Shown here one piece after another: positions 46,934 through 58,484 of a stretch of DNA of 64,000 nt (the first letter of the stretch is position 1; the number at the start of each line of letters is the position of its first letter). This stretch comes from Crocodylus rhombifer. Taxonomy: Eukaryota; Chordata; Crocodylia; Crocodylidae. A program made the translations under genes and the position numbers. Location of the stretch: NCBI GenBank assembly GCA_038503035.1, contig JAVSML010000039.1, forward strand, positions 372,001 through 436,000. The letters are read 5' to 3'. Below the pieces are notes generated by a model, which saw only the letters and a list, made by a program, of their open reading frames with translations, was not told the DNA's origin and made no database searches.

Positions 46934-48774
46934 GTGGGCAAGGCAAGAGCCCCCAAGGAGACACTTGCCTGCCTGTACATGATTGCCAGGAACTTGGGGT
47001 ATAAGCAGGAGGAACTCGTCCTCCTGCTTAACACAAATAATTATGATATCATAGGGATAACGGAGACTTGGTGGGACTCCATCCATGACTGGACCATGGG
47101 TATTGATGGCTATACCTTGTACAGGAGAGATTGAATAGATAAAAGGGGCGGGGGTGTAGCTCTCTATGTTAAGCAAAGCTATGCGTCCCTGCAAGCTGAT
47201 GTTCGTGACTAGGGTGGATGACTGGGGAACACGGCACAGGGGACACAACAGTGAGAGTCTACTACAGACCTCCCACCCAAAGTCAAGAGCTTGACCAGGA
47301 GTTCACCTGGGAACTGGCGGAGGCTGCATGCTCCAGGACCATGGTTGTCATGGGTGACTTCAGTTACCCAGACATCTCATGGGAGGATCACTCAGCAAAA
47401 TTTGAGCAGTTGCAAAGCTTCCTATAGTGTGTGGATGACCTCTACCTGACTCAAGAAGTCTACAGGTCAACCAGAGGTAAACCACCACTCAACCTGCTAC
47501 TGGCTACTGGGGATGACCTAATCAGCAACCTAGTGATCGATGGGAAGGTGGGTGACAGCGACCACGAGCTGATCACCATCTGCCATAAAGCTGGCAAGTC
47601 AGTCAGCAACATGGAAGTCCTTGACTTCAGGAAAGCTGACTTTGACAAGCTCAGGAGGCTTGTCAGTGAGGCCCTAAAGGACCATGACCCCAGGGGGAGG
47701 GGAGTTCAGGAAGAGTGGCTGGTCCTCAAGGGAGCGATCCTCAATGCACAAGCTAATTCTATTCCATCTTGGAGGAAAGGCAGCAAGTGGGCACAGCATG
47801 CCCCCTGGCTCTCCAGGGATCTAGCAGACCTCCTGAGGCTAAAAAGAAAGGCCTACAAAGGATGCAGGATGGGATTCACCTCCAAAGAGGAATATTCTGC
47901 ACTGGTCCAGTCCTACAGGGAGCAAACCAGGAAAGCCAAGGCTGCAACTGAACTCCAAGTAGCTTCGAGCATCAAGGACAATAAAAAGTCCTTTTTCAGA
48001 TATGTGGGGAGCTGGAGGAAAAGCAAGGGCAACATTGGACCCCTGCTGAACCAGATGGGACAACTGACAACTGACGCCCAGGAAAAAGCCACCCTATTAA
48101 ATGGGTACTTTGCATCGGTCTTTCATCAATCCCACGGGACACCCATGCCCACTACAGGACAAGGAGATCCGGGTGAGGGAGATCCCCTGCCCTCCATCAA
48201 TGCTGACCTCTGAAAGAACACCTCGAGAGGCTGGATACCTTCAAGTCAGCCGGCCCTGACAGTCTACACCCCAGGGTACTCAAGGAGCTGGTGAGCATCA
48301 TAGCCCAGCCTCTGGCACGGATCTTTGAGAACTCCTGGCACTCTGGTGTAGTGCCCGAAGACTGGAAGAAGCCCAATGTGGTGCCTATCTTCAAGAAATG
48401 GAGGAAAGTGAATTCAGCAAACTACAGACCCAACTGCCTGACTTCTATCCTGGGGAAGATCTTAGAAAAGTTTATTAAAGAGGCCATCCTTAATGGACTG
48501 GCTGAAGCCAACATCCTGAGGGGTAGCCAGCATGGGTTTTGTTGCAGATAGGTCTTGCTTGACCAATCTCATTACCTTCTATGACCAGGTGACCTATCAC
48601 CTGGACAAGGGAGAAGAGATTGATGTCATATATCTTGACTTCAAAAAAGCCTTTGATCTGGTATCCCATGATTACCTCTTGGTGAAACTGGCCAATTGTT
48701 GCCTTGGATCCACCACATTCCTCTGGCTGGGGAATTGGCTCTGTGGTCGGACCCAGAGGGTGGTAATTGATGGA
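46934..48774 (+). pseudogene. CR1 ORF2 endonuclease-RT, degenerate and 3'-truncated
   Basis: AP-like endonuclease: NYDIIGITETWWDSIHDW (46934-47134, ending at a stop), then MGDFSYPDISWED (47350-47390) and GDSDHELITI (about 47550). Linker and RT N-terminus in the 260-codon frame 47431-48213: LDFRKADFDKLRRLV, KSFFRYVGSWRKSKGNIGPL. A frame break at about 48210 is followed by TFKSAGPDSLHPRVLKEL, NVVPIFKK and QHGF, another break near 48545, and then IYLDFKKAFDLVSHDYL (motif A) ending at VVIDG. The FADD motif and C-terminus are missing. Confidence 0.88.
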
Positions 48775-50632
48775 AGGTGTCTACTACAGACCACCTAGCC
48801 AGGGGGATGAGCTGGACCAGGACTTTTCCAGTCAGCTTATGGAGGCAGTTAGGTCAAGGGATGTTTTTGTCATGGGTGACCTAAACTACCCAGACATTTG
48901 CTGGGAGGAGAAGACAGCCAGGTCTGATTGCTCGTGTAGGTTCCTGGCTGTATTACAGGAGCTTCACCTTATCCAGGAAGTGCACAGCCCCACTAGGGGT
49001 AACGCCTTGCTGGACATGGTCCTGACCATGGGGGATGACCTGGTGAGGGGACTGCAGGTCCTTGACCACCTGGGCAATAGCGATCATCACCTGCTGGATT
49101 TCATTATCCAAAGCAGGGTGTCAAGGGCTCACACCAAGGCTAAATCCCTTGACTTCAGAAAGGCCAACTTCAATGAGCTTAGGAGACTAGTGGGGGAGGC
49201 ACTGAGGGCCCAGAAGGTAGAGGAGATGGGAGTCCACGAGGGATGGCCGTATCTTAAGGGGGCGATCCTCCAGACCCAAAGGATGAGAGTCCCTGAGAGA
49301 AGCAAGATGGATAAGAGTGCTTAGAAACCCTCTTGGCTCAACCAGGGCATTCAGAAATGCCTGAGGACTAAAAGGGTGGTGTACAACCAATGGAAAGGAG
49401 GAGGTATCACCAAAGAGGAGTGTCCGGGAGTGTAGGAGGGCTATTAGGAAGGCCAAAGCGGAGATGAAATTCAGGCTAGCATCCAGGATTAAGGGCAACA
49501 AAAAGTCCTTTTTCAAGTATATTAGGAGCAAGAAGAGGGCACCAGGCAATGTAGGGCCCCTGCAAGACGCAAACGGTAATTTTGTGGCTATGCCAGACAA
49601 GAAAGCTGATATTTTTAAGTTTCTTTGCCTCTGTCAACAGGGACCAGGATATCCCACCTACCAGAGGTAGGGACAATTTTGGGGATAGCTCTGTCAGGCC
49701 TTCAGTCAGCGCAGATGTAGTTAGGTATCTTCTGGAAGGGCTAGACATTTTTAAATCTGCAGGTCCAGATGCCCTCCATCCAAGGGTGTTGAGGGAGCTG
49801 GAAGGGGTCATAGCGGAACCCTTGGCCTGGCTGTATGAGCATTTGTGGTCATCTGGCCAGGTGCCGGGGGATTGGAAACTAGCTAATGTGGTCCCAATTT
49901 TCAAGAAGGGGAGGAAGGAAGACCTAAGCAACTATAGGCCTGTAAGCCCCACCTCGGTGCTCGGGAAGATCTTGGAGAGAATCATCAAGGAGCACATCGG
50001 TGGGGGGTGGGCAGCAGGGGAGATCATGCTCAGGGGCAATTAGTATGAGTTCATCAAAGGCAGGTCCTGCCTGACCAATCTGATTGCCTTTTATGACCAA
50101 GTAACTAAATCCTTGGATGAAGGTGTTGCCATGGACTTAGTCTTTCTGGACTTTAAGAAGGCCTTTGACACTGTCATCCTCATCAATAAATTAAGTGACT
50201 GTGGCATTGATGCCTGCACAGTTGGATGGGTAAAAAATTGGCTGATGGGGCGCACCCAAAGAGTAGTGATGGATGGGTTGTACTCAAACTGGCAAGATGT
50301 GAGCAGTGGGGGTATCCCAGGGCTTGGTCCTTGGGCCCGCACTGTTTAACATCTTCTTTGGTGACTTGGACGAGGGGGTGGAAAGCACACTGTCCAAGTT
50401 TGCTGATGACACTAGGATACAGGGTGAGGTGGACACACTTGAAGGGAGAGAGGGGCTGCAACTAGATTTAGACAGACTACAAAAGTGGGCAGATGAGAAT
50501 AGGATGGGATTCAATGTAGACAAATGCAGGGTGCTGCACCTTGGGAGAAGGAATCCACAGCATACATACAGGCTGGGGAGGTCCCTCCTTGAAAGCACAG
50601 AGGCAGAAAGGGATCTTGGAGTCATTACTGCT
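48775..50632 (+). mobile_element. CR1 LINE segment truncated at both ends
   Basis: Starts in the endonuclease (GVYYRPPSQGDELDQDF), immediately joined to the RT of the preceding copy, and ends after DLGVITAS at about 50632 without the ORF2 C-terminus, 3' UTR or tail. CR1 copies normally keep the 3' end, so this one was probably cut by a later deletion or arose by rearrangement. Confidence 0.88.
48779..50632 (+). pseudogene. CR1 ORF2 EN-RT relic
   Basis: The 185-codon frame 48767-49324 carries FVMGDLNYPDICWEE (GDxNxP), GNSDHHLLDF (SDH active site) and LDFRKANFNELRRLVGEAL. Stops and shifts follow at about 49322, 49410-49460 and 49660. RT pieces: FKSAGPDALHPRVLREL, NVVPIFKKGRKEDLSNYRPV (49582-50043, stop at 50041), LVFLDFKKAFDTV (50113-), with the SHP block of motif A shortened, then a shift near 50310, VLGPALFNIFFGDLDEGV, and KFADDTRIQGEVD (catalytic FADD intact). 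Inactive. Confidence 0.88.
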
Positions 50633-53539
50633 TCTGACCCAATGACATCTGATAGTGAAAGTGGGCTGGAGTGGGTTGGAAATCTTCAGTTGAAAAGAGC
50701 CATTTTCTCTTCATGATCTGAAAAAGAAGTTTGCACATTGGAAGTATCTGGGCTGACCTGAAGGTTGTTTTTATTAATCAAATCATTTATTCAAATACAT
50801 AGCTCACTGAATAATTAAAATGTAAAAGTTAATTAAGATTGAGATGATCTGCAGTATAAATCTAAAAGGGGAGCCTGTGAACCAAGTACCTTATATCTTT
50901 CTTTAGAAGCTATGACTTCTATCACATTTAATTACTTTCCCCTGTGGCTTGTCTGGTATAAAGATTCAGCTTCTAAATGAGGACAGCTTCTATTAAAAAC
51001 TGGATTATTAAGATTCATTCACTAAAGGCTTCATCTTTGAGGTGTTCAGCATCTGGTCTCAAGAACATAAAACATTTTAGGAATATGCTTAATTTTTAGA
51101 ATGTGACTAATTCTATTTACTACACTGTGGTCACTCATGCTTAAAGTCAGGCACACACTTTTCTGGAGGGGCACATACGTACTCATCAAAAACAATAATC
51201 TGGGGTTTAAGTCCCTGTTCTGCTGCTGGTTACTGTAAGATCTTACATAAGTCCTTTAGGTTTTCTCATATAAGTCCTTTAGGATAATAGTGTTAGGACC
51301 TTGTTATATGTTACACTTACGACATGTCATATTTAGATTGTAGATTGTATTAATATGACTTAGAACGTTTTCTGAGCAGTTATATGTTAATGCTTACTAT
51401 GACCTAATGGAAGTATAATGGGTAACAAGGTCTTACTCCACCTTAGAGAGGCATTGTGACAAATACATTAAAGACTGGGAAGCTATCAGATACTATCGCA
51501 GTGGAAGCACTAATATATTATGCAGAATTTAGCTCTGCAGAAGTGCAGCTTTTAAGGTTTGCATGCAGCAGAATAGGGGGAACCTGAGAATGTGGTTGCT
51601 TATGAGCTTGGTCAAAGACTGGCTCTATTTGGCAGTGTAGCTGAGGCAGAGACCTAGCTGACCCCTAATTCTGCTGAGAATCACTTGTCTTGCAACCAGA
51701 TCTCCCAGCATGGTTGCACTGGTGGGTAGAGATGAGAAAATCCTATAAAATTAGCTTGAAAAATCATAGCCATTTTGCAACATGGCCTCCCATGAAAAAG
51801 CCAGAGCTAGGCAATGACTCTGGGAAAATCTTTTTTTTTTCTACTTTCTGCCTTCTAAACAAGGTGCATGATTTATTTGGGAACATATGATATGCAAGAA
51901 ATATGGCTGGTTGTTTGACATTTTTAATGCATTCATCTAGCACAACTCTTGCCTCCTGGTGTATCTTGGCTGGTTCTTCTTAACAGTTTCCCCCGAAGCC
52001 ATGTGGTTAGGAAGGAGGGAAGGCATGTCCTGGGTGGGTCTCAATTTCCACAGAGCAGAGGTAGTCATTTCTGTTCAGTTCTAAAATCAGGAAGGAGGGT
52101 AAATGATTTCCACATTTTAACACCTTTTTCCCTACCCCAAATGTAGTAGTTCTTGCTTTGGCTGCTTTTGCAGCTGCTTTTACCAGCTGGATTCTGAGCG
52201 GTTCCTTGATTGCACTCAGTCAAGAAGGAGGAATGTGTTTAGATGACCAATTACAAGCAAGCAGCACAACTCAAGTATTGAATATTCATTTTTTTCTATA
52301 TACTAAAGAATATTTAAAAATATGTTAACTATGTTCAGATCATAAATACAACTGTGCAAATTACAATATTCTCGTAGATAATCAGTGAACAGAAAAAGCC
52401 AAATATAGTCACTGAATAAAGCTTTATTAAGAGCAGAGACTGGGCCTATATGTAAGAATAAAAAACAGAAATAGAAATTTTTTCCAGTTGCCCACCTGTA
52501 CATGTGACAGATCATGGTAGAAATAAGAGAGGTATATAGACCTTTACCTTTCATACCTTGAGTGATGAACGAACCTATTGGAAAGCATAACATCACCCTG
52601 GATAACTTCTACTTATAGTACATTAGAGCAAAGCAACCTAATTCACAGAACTGTTGTTACTTCAAAATGAGATGAGAGACACAGGCCATTAGTTAGAATG
52701 GTATCTCATTGCCTTCCTCTGCTGACTTAGCAGGGTGCCAATAAACTCCACCAATACAGCTTGCTTGGGATCATTTAGTCGAAAGCAATCAGCAAGCAGC
52801 CTCCAAGTTTTGCAGTCATATAATTTGCACATTGGTATACAGATGATATTTAGTCTGATTCAGCCTTAAAGTATATGTGGTAGGATTTCACAGTGACAAG
52901 AGTATGCTTTCCTGGAGGGAAACCCTTTGAATATGCATGCTTACTCATTGTGACATAGATTCAGTGGTGACTGAAGTACCCCAAATCCATTAAAACCCAG
53001 CCTTAGTGTGGGAAGCACATGGGGTGAGACTCTGAAATGATCTCCAACTATTTATTTAATTACTCCCCTTTTGGGGCATGCATGGAGGAAATGAATTGAA
53101 TTCTGTGGGACTTCCATTTTATTACGTTATTTTATGGGGCAGTCAGTGGTGCTGCTATTGCAAATTCCTTGTAGCATGGCATCACAGTTAAACATCCTGC
53201 TGCTCTTCATCTATAGATGCCTTATAGAACTGGTGACTGTGTAAACTGGTGTTGAGACATTCATGAACACAACCATCTCAGGCAGTGAACATCCTTCTTC
53301 ATTCTGATCCCCATGTGCCATTGGTGCCTGGTTACTCAACCAAGCAACTCCAGTGACATTGCTGTTACTAACTGCTCACCAGTGAGAGTAAGGGAATCAA
53401 AATCTAGTTTGTTAAAAACATCATTGTTCCTTCCTTGTTACAAACGCACACACATGCCCGCATGCACATCCAATGTAACTAATTATTACTGTAGCATTGT
53501 TGAAAGCAAATTGCAAAGCTGTTTATAATATTCCAAAAG
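50633..53539. other. Unique AT-rich DNA, no gene seen
   Basis: About 2.9 kb with no recognised gene. A possible MIR fragment at 51195-51300 is listed separately. Confidence 0.5.
51195..51300 (+). repeat. Possible MIR fragment with internal 14-bp duplication
   Basis: GGGGTTTAAGTCCCTGTTCTGCTGCTGGTTACTGTAA-type wording (split here for length at GGTTTAAGTCCC and TTCTGCTGC) follows the MIR tRNA-head and core order weakly. ATAAGTCCTTTAGG is repeated at about 51247 and 51271. Confidence 0.4.
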
Positions 53540-53632
53540 CTAAGATCTGAATCCTTTTTTAAATACATAGGGGGCAAAAAGAAGGTCCCGGGTAATGTGG
53601 GGCCCTTGCAGGACGCGATGGGAAACTTGGTT

Positions 53633-53675
53633 GTCACACCAGACGGCAAAGCAAATGTCACACCAGACGGCAAAT
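53633..53675 (+). repeat. 24-bp tandem duplication inside CR1 ORF2
   Basis: GTCACACCAGACGGCAAA occurs at 53633-53650 and 53657-53674, six bases apart. Other CR1 copies here have the segment once, so it is a private duplication of this copy. Confidence 0.9.
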
Positions 53676-55280
53676 GTTTAACGATTTCTTTGCTTCCGTC
53701 TTCCTAAGTACGGACCAGAACAGCCACCTCCCTGCTGAGCCCCCCTTGGGCCCCGGGGGAGGCACACCTGGGCCACGGGTTAGCGAGGATTTAGTTAGGG
53801 AGCTTCTGGAGGGGTTGGACGTATTCAAGTCAGCCGATCCGGATGATCTCCACCCTAGAGTTATAAAGGAACTGGCCGAGATCATTGCAAGTCCCCTGGC
53901 ACAACTTTACGAGCACTCGTGGTGCTCTGGCGTGGTGCCAGAGGACTGGAATAGGGCCAACGTGGTCCCCATCTTCAAAAAAGGGAGGAAGGAGGACCCG
54001 GGAAACTATAAGCCGGTTAGTCTTACCTCGATCCTAAGCAAGCTGTTCGAGAAAATTATGCTGGCACACATCCATGAGGGGCCAGCAGGGGACTGCATGC
54101 TTAGGGGCAACCAACACGGGTTCATCAGTGGCGGGTCCTGTCAGACCAACCTGGTGGCCTTTTACGATCAGATCACCAGATCACTAGATGCAGGGGTAGC
54201 AGTGGATATAGTCTTCCTGGACTTCCGGAAGGCTTTTGACACTGTCTCTCACCCAGTTCTCATTAAGAAACTGGGGGGCTGTGGTGTAGACACCCACACA
54301 GTCAAATGGTCGCCAACTGGCTGGAGGGCCGCACCCAGAGGCTGGTAGTGGATGGGTCCTTCTCAACCTGGAAGGACGTGGGCAGTGGGGTTCCGCAGGG
54401 CTCGGTCCTCGGGCCCGCACTGTTCAACATCTTCATCAGTGATTTGGGCGAGGGGGTAAAAAGCACCCTGTTCAAATTTGCTGATGACACTAAGATGTGG
54501 GGGGACGTGGGCACACTGGAAGGATGCAACAGGCTACGATCAGACCTAGACAGGTTACAAGGGTGGGCGGATGAGAATAGGATGGGTTTCAACACAGACA
54601 AGTACAAGGTGATGCACCTTGGGAGGAACAACCGGCACCATACCTACAGGTTAGGGAACTCCCCTCTTGTCAGCACAGAGGCGGAAGAGGATCTGGGGGT
54701 TATCATTGACTCCAAGATGAACATGGGCTGGCAGTGTGGGGAGGCAGTTAGGAAGGCCAACCGCACCTTGTCATGCATCCACAGATGCATCTCGAGCAGG
54801 TCCAAAGAGGTGATCCTCCCCCTCTATGCGGCACTGGTCAGGGTGCAGCTGAAGTACTGTGTCCAGTTCTGGGCACCACACTTCAAGAGGGATGTCGACA
54901 GCATGGAGAGGGTCCAGAGGAGGGCCACTCGTATGATCAGGGGACAACAGGGCAGGCCCTATGAGGACAGGCTACGGGACCTGAACCTGTTCAGCCTCCA
55001 AAAGAGAAGGCTGAGGGGGGATCTTGTGGCCTGTTATAAACTAGTCAGGGGGGATCAGCAGGCTTTGGGGGAGTCACTGTTCCCCCGAGCACCACCAGGA
55101 GTGACCAGGAATAACGGTCACAAGCTGGCAGAGAGTAGGTTTAGGTTAGATATCAGGAGGCGCTACTTCACGGTCAGGGCGGCTAGGGTCTGGATCCAAC
55201 TTCCAAGAGAAGTGGTGCAGGCTTCTACCCTGGGGGGGTTTAAGAGGAGGTTAGATGCACATCTTGCTGTGGTCATTTGA
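53674..55280 (+). pseudogene. CR1 ORF2 reverse transcriptase, one frameshift
   Basis: The first frame (53674-54348) contains VFKSADPDDLHPRVIKEL, NVVPIFKKGRKEDPGNYKPVS, NQHGFISGGSCQTNLVAFYDQI and VDIVFLDFRKAFDTVSHPVL (motif A). A single-base loss near 54310 (compared with the 15.4-kb copy) moves the rest into the frame 54306-55280. That frame has GSGVPQGSVLGPALFNIFISDL, FADDTKMWGDV (catalytic), [30 protein letters not shown] and the complete C-terminus. The endonuclease is absent, so it is non-autonomous even apart from the shift. Confidence 0.93.
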
Positions 55281-55370
55281 CCCCAGTATTTTTTCCTGCC
55301 ACGGCAGGGGGTCGGACTAGATGATCTGCTCAGGTCCCTTCCGACCCTAGAAACTATGAAACTATGAATT

Positions 55371-55489
55371 AGTAACAAGACACCCCTGAGGATCTAAAAC
55401 AGAAACCGTGGCAGGCTTTGGCTTGTATACTTTTAATTTTAATAAATAGTACTGGCTGGTTTCATAGAATCACAGAGGTTTGCAGCTGA
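55371..55489. other. Spacer between two convergent CR1 tails
   Basis: About 120 bp of AT-rich sequence with a CATAGAATCACAGAGG stretch near 55462 that resembles a stray CR1 tail unit. Confidence 0.5.
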
Positions 55490-55557
55490 GTGATGAGAAT
55501 ATTGTTCATAGAATCATACAATCATAGAAGTATGGTCGGAAGGGACCTTGTAGATCT

Positions 55558-58365
55558 TCAAGTCCGACCCCCTGCCTGGGCAGAAGAAAAACTGGGCTCA
55601 AATGACTCCAGCCAGGTAGGCATCAAGCCTCCTCTTAAAGACCCCCAGGGTAGGAGCCAGCACCACTTCCCTTGGAAGTTGGTTCCAGATCCTAGCCCCC
55701 CGACTGTGAAGTAGTTCTTATGGATGTCTAATCTAAACCTCCTATCCAACAACTTGTGGCCATTATTCCTTGTTATGCCAGGTGGTTCTAGGGGAAACAA
55801 GGTCTCTCCCAAACCCTTCTGGTCCCCCCTAGTGAGTTTATAGATGGTCACCAGGCCCCCCCTCAGCCTTCTCTTGTGAAGGCTGAACAGATTCTCTCAT
55901 TGTAGGGTCTGCCCTGTTGTCCCTGGATCATGTGGGTGGCCCTCCTCTGGATCCTCTCAATGTTGTCCACATCCCTCTTGAAGTGTGGCACACAGAACTG
56001 GATACAGTACTCCAGCTGTGGCCTGACCAGTGTCGTGTAGAGGGGGAGGATCACCTCCTTGTCCCTGCTAAAGATGCACCTGTGGATGCACGACAAGATC
56101 TGGTTAGCCCTATCAACCGTGACCTCGCATTGTCGGCCCATGTTCATCTTGGAGTCAGTAATGACTCCAAGATCCCCTTCTGCCTCTGTGCTCTCAAGAA
56201 GGGAATTCCCCATCTTATAAGTGCGCTGCTGGTTACTACTGCCCAAGTGCAGCACCCTGCACTTGTCAGTATTGGAACGCATCCTGTTTTTGTTAGCCCA
56301 CCCCTGTAACCTATTCAGGTCTTGCTGCAGTCTTTCCCTCCCTACTAGCATGCTCACCTAACCCCAAATTTTGGTATCATCATCAAATTTAAACAGGTTG
56401 CTTTTCACCTCGTCATCCAAATTGCTGATAAAGAGATTGAACAGTGCGGGCCCCAGGACCGAGCCCTGGGGGACTCCGCTGCCCACTTCTCCCCAGGTCA
56501 AATATGACCCATTCACCACCACCCCCTGAGTACAACCCTTCAACCAATCTGCAATCCATCTGATGATGTAGGCATCAATGCCATAGTTGCCTAGTTTTTT
56601 AATGAGGATGGGGTGGGAGATGGTATCAAAGGCCTTGCTGAAGTCCAGAAAGCCTACATCCATGGTGACACCTGCATCCAGTGCTTTTGTGACCTGATCA
56701 TAAAAGGCAATCAGGGTGGTCTGACATGAGTTGCCCCTAATGAAACCATGCTGGTTGCCCTTGAGCATCATCCCTGAAGCTGGCCCATCAGAAATCTGCT
56801 CCTTGATAATCTTCTCAAAGAGTTTCCCTAGGATTGAAGTAAGACTGATGGGCCTATAGTTGCCTGGGTCCTCCCTCCACCCTTTTTTAAAGATGGGACC
56901 ACATTGACTATCTTCCAATCATCTGGCACCTGGCCCGAGCACCATGAGCGCTCGTAAAGCTGTGCCAAGGGCCCTGCAATAACCCCTGCTAGCTCCCTCA
57001 ACACCCTGGGGTGGAGAGCATCTGGACCCGCTGACTTGAATATGTCCAGCCCCTCCAGAAGCTCTCTAACCCGGTCCTCCCCAACCTGAGTTCTGGAGGC
57101 GTTCCCCTCGACCCCGTCTTGTATTACTGTGGGGAAGTCCCAGTCCCCGCACAAGAAAATGGAGGTGAAGAATTGGTTAAAGAGTTCTGCTTTCTCCTCT
57201 GGCGCAACCACCAGATTGCCCAAAGAATCTTGCAGGGGCCCCACATTTCCCAGTGCCTTCTTCATCCTCTCTATATATTTGAAAAAGAACTTCTTATTAT
57301 CTTTGATCTTGGACGCTAGTCCTAGCTGTATGTCTGCCTTAGCTTTCCTGACAGCCCCCCTACATGCCTGAGCAGAGGAGGTATACTCCTCTTTGGAGGT
57401 AGCCCCCCTCTTCTACCAGTTGTACGCCGCCTTTTTGGCAATCAGGCATTCCCAGACATCCTTGGTGAGCCAGGGGGGCTTTCGGGCACTCCTGCCCCAC
57501 CTTGCTTCTTGTTGGGATGGTCACCCCTTGGGCCCTGACTATCGTCTCCTTAAGGAACAACCACTCATCTTGGGCACTGAGTTCCTCTGCTCTTGGCAAC
57601 CCCAGCATCTCTCCCACTAATGTCCTCAATTCGTTGAAGCTGGCCCTCTTGAAGGGCTACCGCCTTGCTGCAGGCCCTTGACACCCTGCACTGGGTGGAG
57701 AATTCCAGCAAGCGATGATCGCTATCACCCAGGTGGTCAAGAACCTGGAGGCCCCTTACCAGGTCATCGCCTGTGGCCAGGACCAGGTCCAACAGGGCAT
57801 TTCCTCTGGTGGGACTGTGCACCTCCTGAATTAAGTGGAGGTCCTGTATCTCGGCCAGGAACCTCCTGGAATGGTCCGACGTGGCTGACTGTTCCTCCCA
57901 GCAGATGTCCGGGTAATTTAAATCACGCATGACAAGTACGTCCCTTGCCTTAAGTGCCTCTGCAACCTGACCCTAAAATTCCCGGTCCAGCTCCTCCCCT
58001 TGGTTGGGGGTCTGTAGTAGAACCCCCACCGTTAAATCCCTCTCCCCATGGCCCCTTTGTATGTTGACCCAGAGCACTTCAGCTTGCCCTTCCTCTGACC
58101 CCATTCTGCTGGCAGAGGATGTGTATTGCTCTTTGACATAAAGCACCATACCCCCACCTTTCCTTCCTTCTCTATCCCGCCTCTAAAGCCTATAGCCCCT
58201 AATGCTAACTGCCCAGTCATGGGATGAATCCCACCACGTTTCTGTAAGCCCTATTATGTCTGGGTCTGAACTGGCTATTCTGAGGGCGAGTTCCTCCTGT
58301 TTATTCCCCATACTACAAGCATTGGTATATAGGCATTTAAGGCCTTGCCTAGCTGCGAGTGCCAC
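55558..58365 (-). pseudogene. CR1 ORF2 endonuclease-RT, broken
   Basis: In coding order: LKCLYTNACSMGNKQEELAL and GLTETWWDSSHDWAV (58365-58183), then MRDLNYPDICWEE (the usual GDxNYPDI, with G replaced by R) and GDSDHRLLEF (57930-57565). RT: FKSAGPDALHPRVLREL (57265-56828), a shift, QHGFIRGNSCQTTLIAFYDQV, VGFLDFSKAFDTISHPIL (motif A) and GSGVPQGSVLGPALFNLFISNLDD (56918-56358). The catalytic block reads FDDDTKIWG instead of FADD. After a stop at about 56357: [18 protein letters not shown] (56357-55863), another break, and the C-terminal tail (55851-55558). Confidence 0.92.
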
Positions 58366-58484
58366 CCCCCGATTTGGGAGACTGTCTACACCCGTTTCTT
58401 ACCTGGGCACTCCTTGTATTTGTCACCTGTCTTGCTCGGGTGGTGTTTCCTCATTTTCCTTTGCCCCCCTCCCCGGGCAAGGCT

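Larger units (their letters stand above)
45425..48774 (+). mobile_element. Long CR1 LINE (ORF1 end, EN, RT), interrupted and 3'-truncated
   Basis: Runs from the ORF1 esterase domain through the endonuclease and into RT, where it stops at VVIDGR (about 48774) by an abrupt switch into another CR1 copy. A younger CR1 (45838-46683) interrupts ORF1. Retention of 5' sequence makes this one of two long CR1 copies in the window. Divergence and many stops show it is old and inactive. Confidence 0.9.
53540..55370 (+). mobile_element. Young-looking CR1 LINE, 5'-truncated before RT
   Basis: Starts at the ORF2 linker (KKKVPGNVGPLQDAMGNLV) and ends with AGAAACTATGAAACTATGAA at about 55350-55370. Coding is open over about 1.6 kb with one frameshift, the best-preserved RT in the window. 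Close relative of 15374-16527. A 24-bp tandem duplication occurs at 53633-53675. It ends only about 120 bp from the 3' end of the oppositely oriented CR1 that follows. Confidence 0.95.
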
